Assembly (NCBI RefSeq): GCF_004339745.1
Contig: NZ_SMGP01000002.1
Coordinates: 372,001-436,000, forward strand
From: Paraburkholderia sp. BL9I2N2
GTDB taxonomy: Bacteria > Pseudomonadota > Gammaproteobacteria > Burkholderiales > Burkholderiaceae
DNA: 64,000 bases
Direction: 5' to 3'
The notes below the pieces were generated by a model that was not told the DNA's origin, searched no databases, and worked only from the letters and a program-made list of their open reading frames with translations. The position numbers and the translations under genes were made by a program. Positions 26,559 through 35,027 of this stretch are shown piece after piece. Position 1 is the first letter of the stretch; every line of letters begins with the position of its first letter.

Positions 26559-27533
26559 CTAGCTCTTCACGCCGCGCAGCGCACACGCGGACAGCATCGC
26601 GAGCCGCTCCGCGCTCAGCATCCTCGCGATCCGCTTGACCGCGTGGCGCACGCGCCCACGCAGGTGCGCCACGCGCATGTGGCGCCAGAAACGATCCGGC
26701 GCGAAATCGTCGAAACGCGCTTCTCTTTCGAGCAGCGCCTTGCCGCCAGGCAGATGAACGAACGAACAGCAGCGGAACCAGCGCAAGTCGCGATAGTTGT
26801 TGCCGGGCCAATGGCGCCCTACCGCCTGATACGCGCCGACTTCGATCAGCACCTGTCCTTCGTCGCTGAGCGCATTGAGCGCGGCCGAGATGAACGCTTC
26901 GTCGCCGTGATGGCTCAGGTGCTCGCTTTCGCTGAGATAGCGTGCGTAACTGGCTCGCGCGCGCGGCACCAGACGGCGCAGCGAAGCGGGTGTCGCGAGT
27001 AGAAATTCGCCGCCGTACCAACGCGGATTCATCAAGCGCTGGTCCGCAACGATCTCCAGATCCGCGACCACGCGTTCGCTGCCGTAGGCCGGAAACACCT
27101 GATCCGAAATATCGAATACGCCGAGGCCGGCTTGCGCGCATCGTTCGATCAGATCGTGATCGAGCGGCAGCAGCGCCACCATATCGGCGTCGAGCAACAA
27201 CATCATCGTGTCGGCGGGCAAGGTCTCCGCCACCTGGTCCATCAGATCGAGTTTGAAATGCGCGGCGTAGAACGGCGTGTTCTTCGGCAACTCGATCGTT
27301 GCGGCGAGAGGCGTCACTGCCGGACGATGCTCGGTCGGCATGCCCGCGAGCCGGCGCGCGACCAGGTCCGGCGCGTTAGTCATGATGGTCAAGGTCGGCA
27401 TGCCCACGCGCCGCAAGCTGTTATTCAGGCAGATCGCCTGGCTCACATACGAGAGCGGATCGCGACTCGTCGAGTTGGGCCCCGGTTTCGCATCGACATC
27501 GACATAAACGAGAGTGCACGGAAAAAGATTCAC
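26559..27533 (-). CDS. Glycosyltransferase-like protein (GT-A fold candidate)
   Basis: A 324-residue protein beginning with GTG at 27533, preceded by GAGGAG five bases away; longer readings have an unlikely N-terminus. 'FPCTLVYVDVDAKPG' begins a Rossmann-like strand, and 'TMMLLLDADMVALLP' contains a DxD-like Asp-Ala-Asp expected to bind a metal and nucleotide sugar. 'HHGDEAFISAALNAL' and 'RHWPGNNYRDLRWF' resemble regions in GT8/GT-A proteins. The acceptor is unknown. It precedes the sigma-54 regulator gene in genome order on the same strand but is separated by about 440 bases. Confidence 0.65.
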   Translation of the reverse strand: MNLFPCTLVYVDVDAKPGPNSTSRDPLSYVSQAICLNNSLRRVGMPTLTIMTNAPDLVARRLAGMPTEHRPAVTPLAATIELPKNTPFYAAHFKLDLMDQVAETLPADTMMLLLDADMVALLPLDHDLIERCAQAGLGVFDISDQVFPAYGSERVVADLEIVADQRLMNPRWYGGEFLLATPASLRRLVPRARASYARYLSESEHLSHHGDEAFISAALNALSDEGQVLIEVGAYQAVGRHWPGNNYRDLRWFRCCSFVHLPGGKALLEREARFDDFAPDRFWRHMRVAHLRGRVRHAVKRIARMLSAERLAMLSACALRGVKS

Positions 27534-27976
27534 ATTGCTCCTCGGCACGCGTGAGCGACAGATCGCCTTTTGAGCGCTGCCGTTACTGTCGGAGGTGGAT
27601 CCACATGTTCTTGCCTGGGGCACGGAAGCCCCCACAAGGTGCGCGGCATTTGAAATTGCGACTCGTGCCATCGTGGCGTCACATTCGAGCCGGGCACGCT
27701 GATCTGCGGCGATGGAGTCGGATGAACCGGGGCGCAGGCATCAGGTATGGTCTATCGTTTCACGTCCTTGCATTGCCTTTCCGCCAAAACGCAGAGAGAC
27801 ATGACGCGGAGAGTGTCGCAGGTTCATGTGGACCATCGGCATCGCGCAAAAATTGCGGATGCGTTATTGAAGGCAGCGAAGAACTTACTTGTGAGCGATT
27901 CCGTCGATGTGCTGACGATTGGCAGACACGTCATTTGCGTACCCGGGCGCTCGCAACTTTACGACAGACGACAGCG
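27534..27976. other. Intergenic region, less GC-rich
   Basis: About 440 bases between the glycosyltransferase-like gene and the stop of the sigma-54 regulator. The right half (27740-27970) is less GC-rich than the flanks and contains the low-confidence reading frame described separately. No terminator was recognised. Confidence 0.4.
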
Positions 27977-28037
27977 TTATTCCGCCGCATCCGGTTCATC
28001 TCCGTATCGCATGCCATGTGATGTGAGCAGACGGTAA
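27747..28037 (+). CDS. Possible small protein, uncertain
   Basis: A 96-codon open frame whose first 75 residues read like a protein (IADALLKAAKNLLVSDSVDVLTIGRHVICV) in a region with no other gene. It overlaps the 3' end of the sigma-54 regulator gene on the other strand by about 60 bases, and the ribosome-binding site is poor. AGAGAGAC before an internal ATG at 27801 would be better. No family is recognised. Treat as a candidate only. Confidence 0.25.
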   Translation: MVYRFTSLHCLSAKTQRDMTRRVSQVHVDHRHRAKIADALLKAAKNLLVSDSVDVLTIGRHVICVPGRSQLYDRRQRYSAASGSSPYRMPCDVSRR

Positions 28038-29341
28038 AGCGTGGTGCGTGAGATGCTGAGTTCGCGCGCGGCATCGCCGGGGCGGCCGCGATGACGCAGC
28101 AGTGCGAGTTCGATCGCCTGCCGCTCGGCGGTTTCGCGTGCCTGAGCGAGCGTCATGGGTACGGCCGTGGTATAGCTCGACAGTTCGAGGTCGTCCGCCG
28201 TAATGGTGCGTGCCTCCGACATCACGATGGCGCGCCGAACCCGGTTGATCAGTTCCCTCACGTTGCCAGGCCAGTCATAGCGATGCATCGCCGTGATCGC
28301 GTCCGGTGCAAAGCCGAAGACGCGGCGGGTCGCGTCCTTGCGGTAACGGTCGAGCGTGTATAGCGCGAGCAATTCGATGTCCTTGCCGCGCGCGCGTAGC
28401 GGCGGCTCGTCGATCCTCAGTACGCACAGGCGGTGGTACAGGTCCGCGCGAAAGCGGCCGTCTTCGATCGCCGCTTCCATATCCACATGAGTTGCGGAGA
28501 TGATGCGTACGTCGACATCGATCGAGCCACTGCCGCCCAAACGATTGATGGTGCTCTCCTGCAGAAACCGCAGCAGGCTCGACTGACTCTCGAACGGCAG
28601 ATCGCCGATTTCGTCGAGAAACAAAGTGCCGCCGTTCGCCGCTTCGACGCGACCGACCCGGCGTTGATTCGCGCCGGTGAATGCGCCGCGCTCGTAGCCG
28701 AACAACTCGGACTGCAACAACTGCGCCGGAATCGCGCCGCAATTGATGGCGACGAACGGTGCGTCACGGCGCGGCGAGCGCGCGTGAATCGCCGCCGCGG
28801 TCAGTTCCTTGCCGGTGCCGGATTCGCCGGAGATGAAAACCGGCGCGTTGTTGGTCGCAACTTTGCGGATCGAGCGGTACAGCGTGAACATCGCGTCGCA
28901 CGTGCCGATCATCTCGCCTTCAGCGGTGGACGTGTCGACAAAGGCCGGCTCGCCGAGCGAAATCATGCCGCAGGCGTGGCCCACGGTGTCGACGATCCGC
29001 TCATTCGCAGCGGGGAGCGTCACGTAGTCGAAACAGTAGTCGCGCACCAACCGGCGTGTGCTTGCGTCGTCGAGGTGCGGGGCGGCCGCCATCGCCACCC
29101 AGCCGATGTTCGGCATGGCGAGACACGCTTGCAGCGCGGCAAGCTGACCTGGTTCGAACACGCTCGACAGATCGACGAGACCACCGGCCAGCGAGCCGTC
29201 ATGCGCGATTTGCCGAACCTCGCGCACCGAGCCGATGACCTCGACGTCCCACTCGCGTTCCCGAAAGCTCGCCAGCAATCCCGGCACGGGATCGCGTGTG
29301 AGATAGATGACGCGCCGCGTAATGGCCTTCGTTTTCTGCAT
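27977..29341 (-). CDS. Sigma-54-dependent transcriptional activator (VpsR/FleQ-like)
   Basis: A 454-residue enhancer-binding protein. The N-terminal 130 residues resemble the VpsR-type receiver-like domain without an obvious phosphorylation pocket. The AAA+ domain has Walker A 'GESGTGKE', the sigma-54-contact loop 'ERGAFTGAN' (GAFTGA intact), Walker B 'GGTLFLDEI' and the arginine-finger region 'RFRADLYHRL'. A Fis-type helix-turn-helix closes the protein (GDAARELSISRTTLYRLL). VpsR-like proteins in Burkholderia control exopolysaccharide and biofilm genes and may sense cyclic di-GMP. The adjacent glycosyltransferase-like gene is compatible, but the target is not shown. The start at 29341 has only a weak A-rich ribosome-binding site. 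Confidence 0.9.
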   Translation of the reverse strand: MQKTKAITRRVIYLTRDPVPGLLASFREREWDVEVIGSVREVRQIAHDGSLAGGLVDLSSVFEPGQLAALQACLAMPNIGWVAMAAAPHLDDASTRRLVRDYCFDYVTLPAANERIVDTVGHACGMISLGEPAFVDTSTAEGEMIGTCDAMFTLYRSIRKVATNNAPVFISGESGTGKELTAAAIHARSPRRDAPFVAINCGAIPAQLLQSELFGYERGAFTGANQRRVGRVEAANGGTLFLDEIGDLPFESQSSLLRFLQESTINRLGGSGSIDVDVRIISATHVDMEAAIEDGRFRADLYHRLCVLRIDEPPLRARGKDIELLALYTLDRYRKDATRRVFGFAPDAITAMHRYDWPGNVRELINRVRRAIVMSEARTITADDLELSSYTTAVPMTLAQARETAERQAIELALLRHRGRPGDAARELSISRTTLYRLLTSHGMRYGDEPDAAE

Positions 29342-29616
29342 CGTCTTTTTTGCTTGTCCCTCAGCACCTGCCCTGAATCGTATGGCGAAGAGCGCACGCG
29401 CCGCTCGTTGTGCGGGTGATCCGTGCCACCGCCCAATCATACGTGCTGATACGAAGCTGAAAACACCGCCTGACCAAATTTAATGGTTGATCGAGATGAC
29501 GAACAATGCAATGTCTTGTCTCAGGGCGACACGCGGAATCGCAGACTCGCCGAGCGTCGCGCCATCGACTAGATTCCCGACGCCAAACGTCACGGCAGCG
29601 TCGTGGCCGCGTTTAA

Positions 29617-30780
29617 CTAGCGCCGCGGCTGCCGCAGCGGCCGAAAGAACTGGCGAATTTCGGCGGCGAGCAGATCGGGCTTTTCCATCGCAGCAAAATG
29701 TCCGCCGGACGGCATGTCGGTCCATTGCAAGACATCAAAGGTTCTTTCGAGCCAACTGCGCGGCGGGTGATTGATCTCCTTCGGGAAGTGCGCGAAGCCG
29801 ACGGGCGGCGCGACGCGTTGTCCTTCGGCAAAACGCATCGGTTGCAAGCGGTTTTCCCAGTACATCTGGATCGCTGGGCCAATGCACTGCGTGTACCAGT
29901 AGAGCGAAATGTTGGTGAGCAGTTCGTCTTTCGAAAACACACGCTCCACGTCGCCTTCGCAATCGCTCCACGCCCGAAATTTCTCGCCGATCCATGCAGC
30001 CAGTCCCACCGGCGAATCGTTGAGCGACGCCGCGAGCGTCTGCGGCTTGGTGGTGTGCATGTGCGCATAACCGCCTTCGAGCGCGGCCCACTCGTTCTTC
30101 TCCCGCAGGAAATTTTCCTCGGCCGGCGTGAGCGGTTTCTGCGCCGCGCCTATGGCCGGCTCATACGAGCTCGGCAGGAAGTTGAGATGAATGCCGTCCA
30201 CGGCTTGCGGATGCCGCGCGGCGAGCGCGATCGACACACCGGCGCCGAGGTCGCCGCCTTGCGCGCCGAAGCGCTGATAACCTAGGCCTTGCATCAGCGA
30301 GGCCCACAGATCCGCCACCTGGAACGCGGACATGCCGGGCTGCGCGGGCGCCTGCGAAAACGCGAAGCCAGGCAGCGACGGCACGACGACATCGAACGCA
30401 TCGGCAGGATCGCCACCGGATGCGGCCGGGTCGCACAAGCGGTCGAGCAAAGCGTGGAACTCGAAGAACGATCCGGGCCAGCCATGCGTGATCACGAGCG
30501 GATAAGGCGCTGGGCCTACGCCACGCCGATGGACGAAATGCACGCGCTGCCCCTGTACATCGGCGAGAAATTGCGGCTGCTGATTCAAGCCGCGCTCGGC
30601 CGCGCGCCAGTCGAAATGTTCGGCCCAATACGACACCAACTCGCGCAGCCACGCGGAATCGGCGCCCTGTTGCCAGGCCGGCGACGGCGTCGCCGGCGCC
30701 CAGCGGGTCGCGCGAATACGGCGGCGAAGATCATCGATATCGTGATCGGCAATTGCAATCTGAAACGGTTGTGTCTGCAT
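29617..30780 (-). CDS. Epoxide hydrolase (EHN-type alpha/beta hydrolase)
   Basis: A 387-residue enzyme with the N-terminal epoxide hydrolase domain (first 110 residues, 'DIDDLRRRIRATRWAPATP') and an alpha/beta-hydrolase core. 'ITHGWPGSFFEFH' carries the oxyanion HGWP motif, Asp177 in 'GAQGGDLGAGV' is the expected nucleophile, and His in 'SGGHFAAMEKPD' is the general base. It would open epoxides to diols with water. Two Tyr in the lid typically activate the epoxide; candidates lie around 'SLYWYTQ'. The start at 30780 has a weak ribosome-binding site. No obvious operon partner. Confidence 0.9.
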   Translation of the reverse strand: MQTQPFQIAIADHDIDDLRRRIRATRWAPATPSPAWQQGADSAWLRELVSYWAEHFDWRAAERGLNQQPQFLADVQGQRVHFVHRRGVGPAPYPLVITHGWPGSFFEFHALLDRLCDPAASGGDPADAFDVVVPSLPGFAFSQAPAQPGMSAFQVADLWASLMQGLGYQRFGAQGGDLGAGVSIALAARHPQAVDGIHLNFLPSSYEPAIGAAQKPLTPAEENFLREKNEWAALEGGYAHMHTTKPQTLAASLNDSPVGLAAWIGEKFRAWSDCEGDVERVFSKDELLTNISLYWYTQCIGPAIQMYWENRLQPMRFAEGQRVAPPVGFAHFPKEINHPPRSWLERTFDVLQWTDMPSGGHFAAMEKPDLLAAEIRQFFRPLRQPRR

Positions 30781-31083
30781 GGCAACTTGTCCGGTACGGG
30801 GTGTTGGTTGACGTGCGCGGCTACCTCTAACGGCAAAGTCCACGCTTAGCTCAGGCAGCGAACAAGCACGAGGCAATCCGCATGGTACACAACAGCGAAT
30901 TTTCTGTTTCGCGTTCTGGAGACCGCCATGCTTCAAGCGCTCGCTGCGCTGCCCGCTGCGGCGCATCGCATCAAACGATAGCGTCGCTCGCACCCAGATC
31001 GGCGACCCGCCGATCGCGATGGCGCTCGCTTCCGAGATCGGCGGCATTCCATGCTTGACCGCCGTGCTCGTCATTTCGACGGT
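30781..31083. other. Intergenic region
   Basis: About 300 bases between the epoxide hydrolase start and the porin remnant. A frame continuing from the remnant stays open through part of it but shows no family resemblance. No other feature was seen. Confidence 0.4.
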
Positions 31084-31650
31084 GTATTCGGCGCGGTAGT
31101 TGACGCCCGCGCCATAGGTGCGTTGAGTGCCGCGTTGAAGGTCGAGTCGCCGCTTGCGACCGCGCCGCTGCTGTTGGTGCTCGAACCGCCGCCGTTCATC
31201 TGCAGGTAGCCTGTCGCGACCGCGACCTTCAGTCCGCCGAACACATACGATGCGCCGACGCCATACGCGCGATTGTCCGCGAAGCTGCCCGCCGCATTCG
31301 AGAAGCCATACAGCGCGCCGACCTTGAAGCCGCCGTAATCGACGCTCTGGAACTTGACGGCGTTGTTGATACGCACCGAGTCGTTCAGGTTGTCGTTGTC
31401 GTACGGATGCGAGGCGAGCGTGCCGCCGTATTGCGTGCCGTTCAGCGCGAGCGGGCCGAGATAGTCGACCACGCTGTCGTACTGGCGGCCGAGCGTGACC
31501 GCGCCGTACTGGTCGTTCGACAGGCCGACGAATGCCTGGCGGCCGAACTCGCGGCTGTTCTGACCCAACTTGCCGGTCGAGAGGTTGAAGCCGTTTTCGA
31601 CGACGAAGATCGCCTTCAGTCCGCTGCACAGATCTTCCGAACCGCGCAGC
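31084..31650 (-). pseudogene. Truncated and frameshifted outer-membrane porin gene
   Basis: Reading leftward from about 31650, one frame matches the interior of a Burkholderia-type trimeric porin: 'LRGSEDLCSGLKAIFVVENGFN' in pieces, 'GREFGRQAFVGL'-like sequence, 'LGRQYDSVVDYLGPL' and 'HPYDNDNLNDSVR', ending near 'STFNAAL'. The next porin motif, 'RTYGAGVNY', continues in another frame just below 31130. The first roughly 60 residues (signal peptide and first strands) and the last 170 or so (terminal strands with C-terminal Phe) are missing. Compare the intact porin at 42239-43390. No insertion sequence is seen at either end. Confidence 0.85.
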
Positions 31651-31769
31651 GTGCAAAGCAATTGATTCCGGTCGGAAAGGCGCTGTTCTGATTGCATCAA
31701 GGCAAGCGAGAGCCGATGACAGGATAATGAGGCTTCCCTTCCCTTACCCACCGAGAGGAGTTTGCCGCG

Positions 31770-32549
31770 ATGTCTGCCTATGAATCCAAAGTGCCGCGCG
31801 TACTGTTGACGAACGACGACGGTATCGACGCGCCCGGCCTCGCCGTGCTCGAAGCCGTTGCCGCCGAGCTCGCGCACGAAGTCTGGGTGGTCGCGCCCGA
31901 GCACGATCAGAGCGGCACGTCGCACTCGATCAGCCTGCATTCGCCGCTGCGCGTGAGCCGCCAGGGCGAGCGGCGTTTCGGCGTGGCCGGCACGCCCGGC
32001 GATTGCGTCGTGATGGGCGTGCGCCACCTGATGCGCGACACGCCGCCCACGCTGATTCTTTCCGGCATCAATCGCGGCGGCAATCTCGGCGTGGAAACGA
32101 TGTTTTCGGGCACCGTCGGCGCCGCCATGACGGGCCTGCTGCTCGGCTTGCCGTCGTTCGCGTTGAGCCAGACTTTCAGCAACCGCGACAACGTGCGCTG
32201 GGACACCGCGCGTGCGCTCGCGCCGGACGTGATCCGCCAGTTGCTCGCCATCGAGCATGCCGCGCCCACCTGTCTGAACATCAACTTTCCCGATGTCGAT
32301 GCGGCGCTTGCCGGTCCGCTCACGCCGGCCCGCCAGGGCGTTGGACTCGTCGAAGATATCGACGTGTTGCCGCAAGTCGATCCGCGCGGCATGGCCTATC
32401 ACTGGTTGCGCTTTCAACGCGGCACACGCGCGAACGATCCCGATAGCGAAACAGCCGTGGTGGCTTCGGGGCGCGTGTCAGTCACGCCGCTCGCCTTCGA
32501 TCGCACCGACGAACCTACCTTCGCGCGGCTCGCGGCTTCGCTGAGTTAA
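31770..32549 (+). CDS. surE: SurE-family 5'/3'-nucleotidase
   Basis: A 259-residue SurE-type phosphatase. The metal-binding start 'LLTNDDGIDAPGL' is diagnostic, followed by 'VVAPEHDQSGTSHSISLHSPL' (in pieces) with the conserved Ser, and 'LSGINRGGNLG' with the metal-ligand Asn. SurE removes phosphate from nucleoside monophosphates. The canonical surE in related genomes sits with pcm, nlpD and rpoS; none of those is here, so this is probably an extra paralogue. GAGAGGAG precedes the ATG at 31770. Confidence 0.93.
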   Translation: MSAYESKVPRVLLTNDDGIDAPGLAVLEAVAAELAHEVWVVAPEHDQSGTSHSISLHSPLRVSRQGERRFGVAGTPGDCVVMGVRHLMRDTPPTLILSGINRGGNLGVETMFSGTVGAAMTGLLLGLPSFALSQTFSNRDNVRWDTARALAPDVIRQLLAIEHAAPTCLNINFPDVDAALAGPLTPARQGVGLVEDIDVLPQVDPRGMAYHWLRFQRGTRANDPDSETAVVASGRVSVTPLAFDRTDEPTFARLAASLS

Positions 32550-32589
32550 GCCTCTGGTCAGCCTCTGCCGATCGCCAGTTTGCGCAGCC

Positions 32590-33558
32590 TCACGGACGCG
32601 GCGCGCCGGTGAGGCTCGGCGCCCCGCCTGGCCCCGCGGGATCGGGATTGCCGAACGCGGGAAGGCCGCCGGTCTCCCGGGCGCGGGCGAGCTCCGCGCG
32701 CACCTGCGAGCGTGTCTTCGGGCCGTCGTCCGTTTTCACGCCCGTGGCGGCGGACGGCGTGGACTGAACCAGCGGCAGTGACGGCAGCGTGGCTTGCGTG
32801 GTCAGGTCGGCTTGCGGCTGCGCTGGCACTAACGATGCAGCTGGCGGTTTTTGCTCCCGCTGTTGGACCGGTGGTGCCGGCACGGCAACGGGCGCGCTGC
32901 TCGTGCTCTGCATCACCTTGAGCCCGGTCTGAATCGACGCCGGTTGACTTGCCATAGCAGGTCCACCGGTAGCTGGCGTTCTCACGTTCGGCGCGCTATT
33001 GCTGTCGAGGCGTGCCACCAGCTTGTCCAACGCCGCCTGACTCTTCGCATAACTCGATGAACGGTTCCTATGCTCGCGGCCCGCAAGGCGGCCCTCACGC
33101 GACCGCGCATGTTTCGTCGAAGACATCCGGGCTGGCTTCGCGGCAGGTTGCGGCGTCTTCTCGACTTGCCCCGCGTTCACTGCATGCTGCTCGTTATCCG
33201 TGCGCGTCTGCACTTCCTTTTGCAGCGCGCGAACCTGATCGTCATCCTGATGGGCCGAATGGACCGCGTCCAATTGCGCCTGTGCGGCGGCAAGATCGTT
33301 GCGTTGCAGGCTATTGTGCGCCGCCTGCAGGCTGCCGGCCATCGCACTGCTCGAATCGCTGCGAGCGGTGACCGGACCGGATATGACCGCACCGCTGATG
33401 GTGTCGCCGCGCGTGCGGTAAGCCGGCGTGTCACCGCGCGCCGAGCCGAATTCGTCCGTCGACGTCCAGGGTTTGCTGGCGTGCGAAACATACGCGGCGA
33501 TTGCAACAGCACTGACGACGAGGCCCGTGAGAACGATCTTCCTGGGTTCGCTATGCAT
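32590..33558 (-). CDS. Membrane-anchored protein with C-terminal DUF4148-like motif
   Basis: A 322-residue protein. An N-terminal membrane anchor (residues about 9-27) is followed by a long Ser/Ala/Pro/Gln-rich region. The central part (about residues 75-125, 'HNSLQRNDLAAAQAQLDAVHSAHQ') looks helical, like a tetratricopeptide-type pair. The C-terminus 'TRSQVRAELARARETGGLPAFGN' matches the core of the short DUF4148 proteins, here fused to an anchored linker. It probably faces the periplasm. Function unknown. GGGAG precedes the start. It is downstream, on the opposite strand, of surE and converges on it. Confidence 0.7.
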   Translation of the reverse strand: MHSEPRKIVLTGLVVSAVAIAAYVSHASKPWTSTDEFGSARGDTPAYRTRGDTISGAVISGPVTARSDSSSAMAGSLQAAHNSLQRNDLAAAQAQLDAVHSAHQDDDQVRALQKEVQTRTDNEQHAVNAGQVEKTPQPAAKPARMSSTKHARSREGRLAGREHRNRSSSYAKSQAALDKLVARLDSNSAPNVRTPATGGPAMASQPASIQTGLKVMQSTSSAPVAVPAPPVQQREQKPPAASLVPAQPQADLTTQATLPSLPLVQSTPSAATGVKTDDGPKTRSQVRAELARARETGGLPAFGNPDPAGPGGAPSLTGAPRP

Positions 33559-33780
33559 GACGTCTCCCCCTTCCAGCCGTGGTACGTGCGCGTCTGCGGA
33601 ATCAAGTCACGTACGATGTCGCACGCGAACTGGATGCGCCCATTTTCTATTTATATTCTTCAGGCGTCGAATCGTCCGATTGTGCCTGCCTCGTTGGCCG
33701 AAAAAGCCAGCTTCGAGGCACGCTTTCCGTTGGCGACTATTTGGAACTGCGAAGCAGTGCCGGGAGCGCAGCGCGCACGC

Positions 33781-34680
33781 CTAGACGAGCGGCCCCTCTT
33801 CCTGCTTCCCACGCATCGCAACGGCAATCGAACTGCCGACAATCAACGCAATGCCGAGCAGCGACATGGCGCCGATCGTCTCGCCCCATGCCACATAGCC
33901 GAACAGTGCCGCCCACACGATGCTCGTGTAGTTGTACGGCGCGAGCGCGCCGGCGTCGGCCTGGCGAAACGCCATGGTCATCAGCAATTGTCCGGCGGTG
34001 GCGAAGCCACCCAGCAAGGCCATCACCGCGAGCGCCTGGAGCGAAGGCGTACGCCATGCGAAAAACAGCGACGCGCCGGTGACGATCGTGCCGATCACCG
34101 TGAAATACAGCACCGTGGTGCCCGAATCGTCGGAGGCGCGAATGCGCTTGATCTGAATGATCGATAGCGCGCCGAAGAAGGCGCTCGACATCAGCAGGAC
34201 CGGACCGAGCCAGCTCGAATGCGAGCCGTCGGGGCGCACCACGAACAGCACGCCGACAAAGCCGACTGCCGCGGCCACGGCATCGCGCGGCTTCAGCGCC
34301 TCCTTCAGCAACAGCGGCGCGAGCACGATCACCAGCAAAGTTTCCGAGTAGACGATCGCCACCGCTTCGCTAAGCGGCATGTACGGCAAACCGGCGAAGA
34401 AGAGACCCGAGGCGCCGAGCAACGTCAGCGCGCGAATGGTCTGCCCGCGCACGTCCATATGCCTGATCCGCTCGACGATCGGCTTGCCGCGCAGGCACAC
34501 CGCCACGGCGGGCAGCAGGCCAAACAGCATGCGGAAGAACGTCACCTCGTTAGCCGGATAAGCAAGCGCCACGGATTTGGCGAGCGCATCGACCAGCGCG
34601 AAACAGAACATCGACACGAGGATCAGCGCAACGCTGCGCAAGGGCGCGGCGCTCGTGCGGACAGCGGTGATGGGCGGCAT
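33781..34680 (-). CDS. EamA/DMT-superfamily transporter
   Basis: A 299-residue integral membrane protein with ten predicted helices in two EamA repeats (about residues 15-145 and 155-290). 'LVDALAKSVALAYPANEVTFFR' in pieces and 'LPYMPLSEAVAIVYSETLLVIVLAPLLL' are typical of this drug/metabolite exporter group (RhaT/YdcZ relatives). The substrate is unknown; many members export amino acids or metabolites. The start at 34680 has AGGA upstream. It is transcribed divergently from the secreted glycoside hydrolase gene. Confidence 0.9.
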   Translation of the reverse strand: MPPITAVRTSAAPLRSVALILVSMFCFALVDALAKSVALAYPANEVTFFRMLFGLLPAVAVCLRGKPIVERIRHMDVRGQTIRALTLLGASGLFFAGLPYMPLSEAVAIVYSETLLVIVLAPLLLKEALKPRDAVAAAVGFVGVLFVVRPDGSHSSWLGPVLLMSSAFFGALSIIQIKRIRASDDSGTTVLYFTVIGTIVTGASLFFAWRTPSLQALAVMALLGGFATAGQLLMTMAFRQADAGALAPYNYTSIVWAALFGYVAWGETIGAMSLLGIALIVGSSIAVAMRGKQEEGPLV

Positions 34681-35027
34681 GGAGTGTCCTGGGAGCGAGC
34701 AAAACGACGCTTCGCCCCGGTTTTGCGTGCCGGCTACGCGGCTCGCAATGTTGGAAAAACGGATTATGCCTGCGGCTCCGTGAAGGATCGACGGGCGCGC
34801 AAGACATTGACCCGGTCCGCCTCGCATTCGCCTCCGGTTTCCACTTCGCCTAGCGCAATCTTTGCCGTTCAACAATTCGGGGTAAGTACGGATACAGGTC
34901 CGTCAAACTAATAATATTATTCATATCTATTTCCATATTCATAAGGCTACGACTCACTGCCTCTGGCCCTATGCAGAATTAATAATAATTATGACCATCA
35001 ATTAAGCGGGGACATCAGGAGATACAG
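34681..35027. other. Divergent promoter region, AT-rich at its right end
   Basis: About 350 bases between the EamA gene and the glycoside hydrolase gene. 34905-35000 is strikingly AT-rich for this genome, with AATAATATTATT at 34910-34921 and another TAATAATAATTAT stretch near 34980. It is the likely promoter area of the hydrolase gene. It ends with AGGAG before a GTG start. Confidence 0.55.

Noticed and set aside
30781..31656. N-terminal extension of the epoxide hydrolase reading through the porin remnant
   Set aside because: The frame is open only by chance. The EHN domain begins at the ATG at 30780 and the upstream part is a scrambled frame of the porin plus unrelated sequence.
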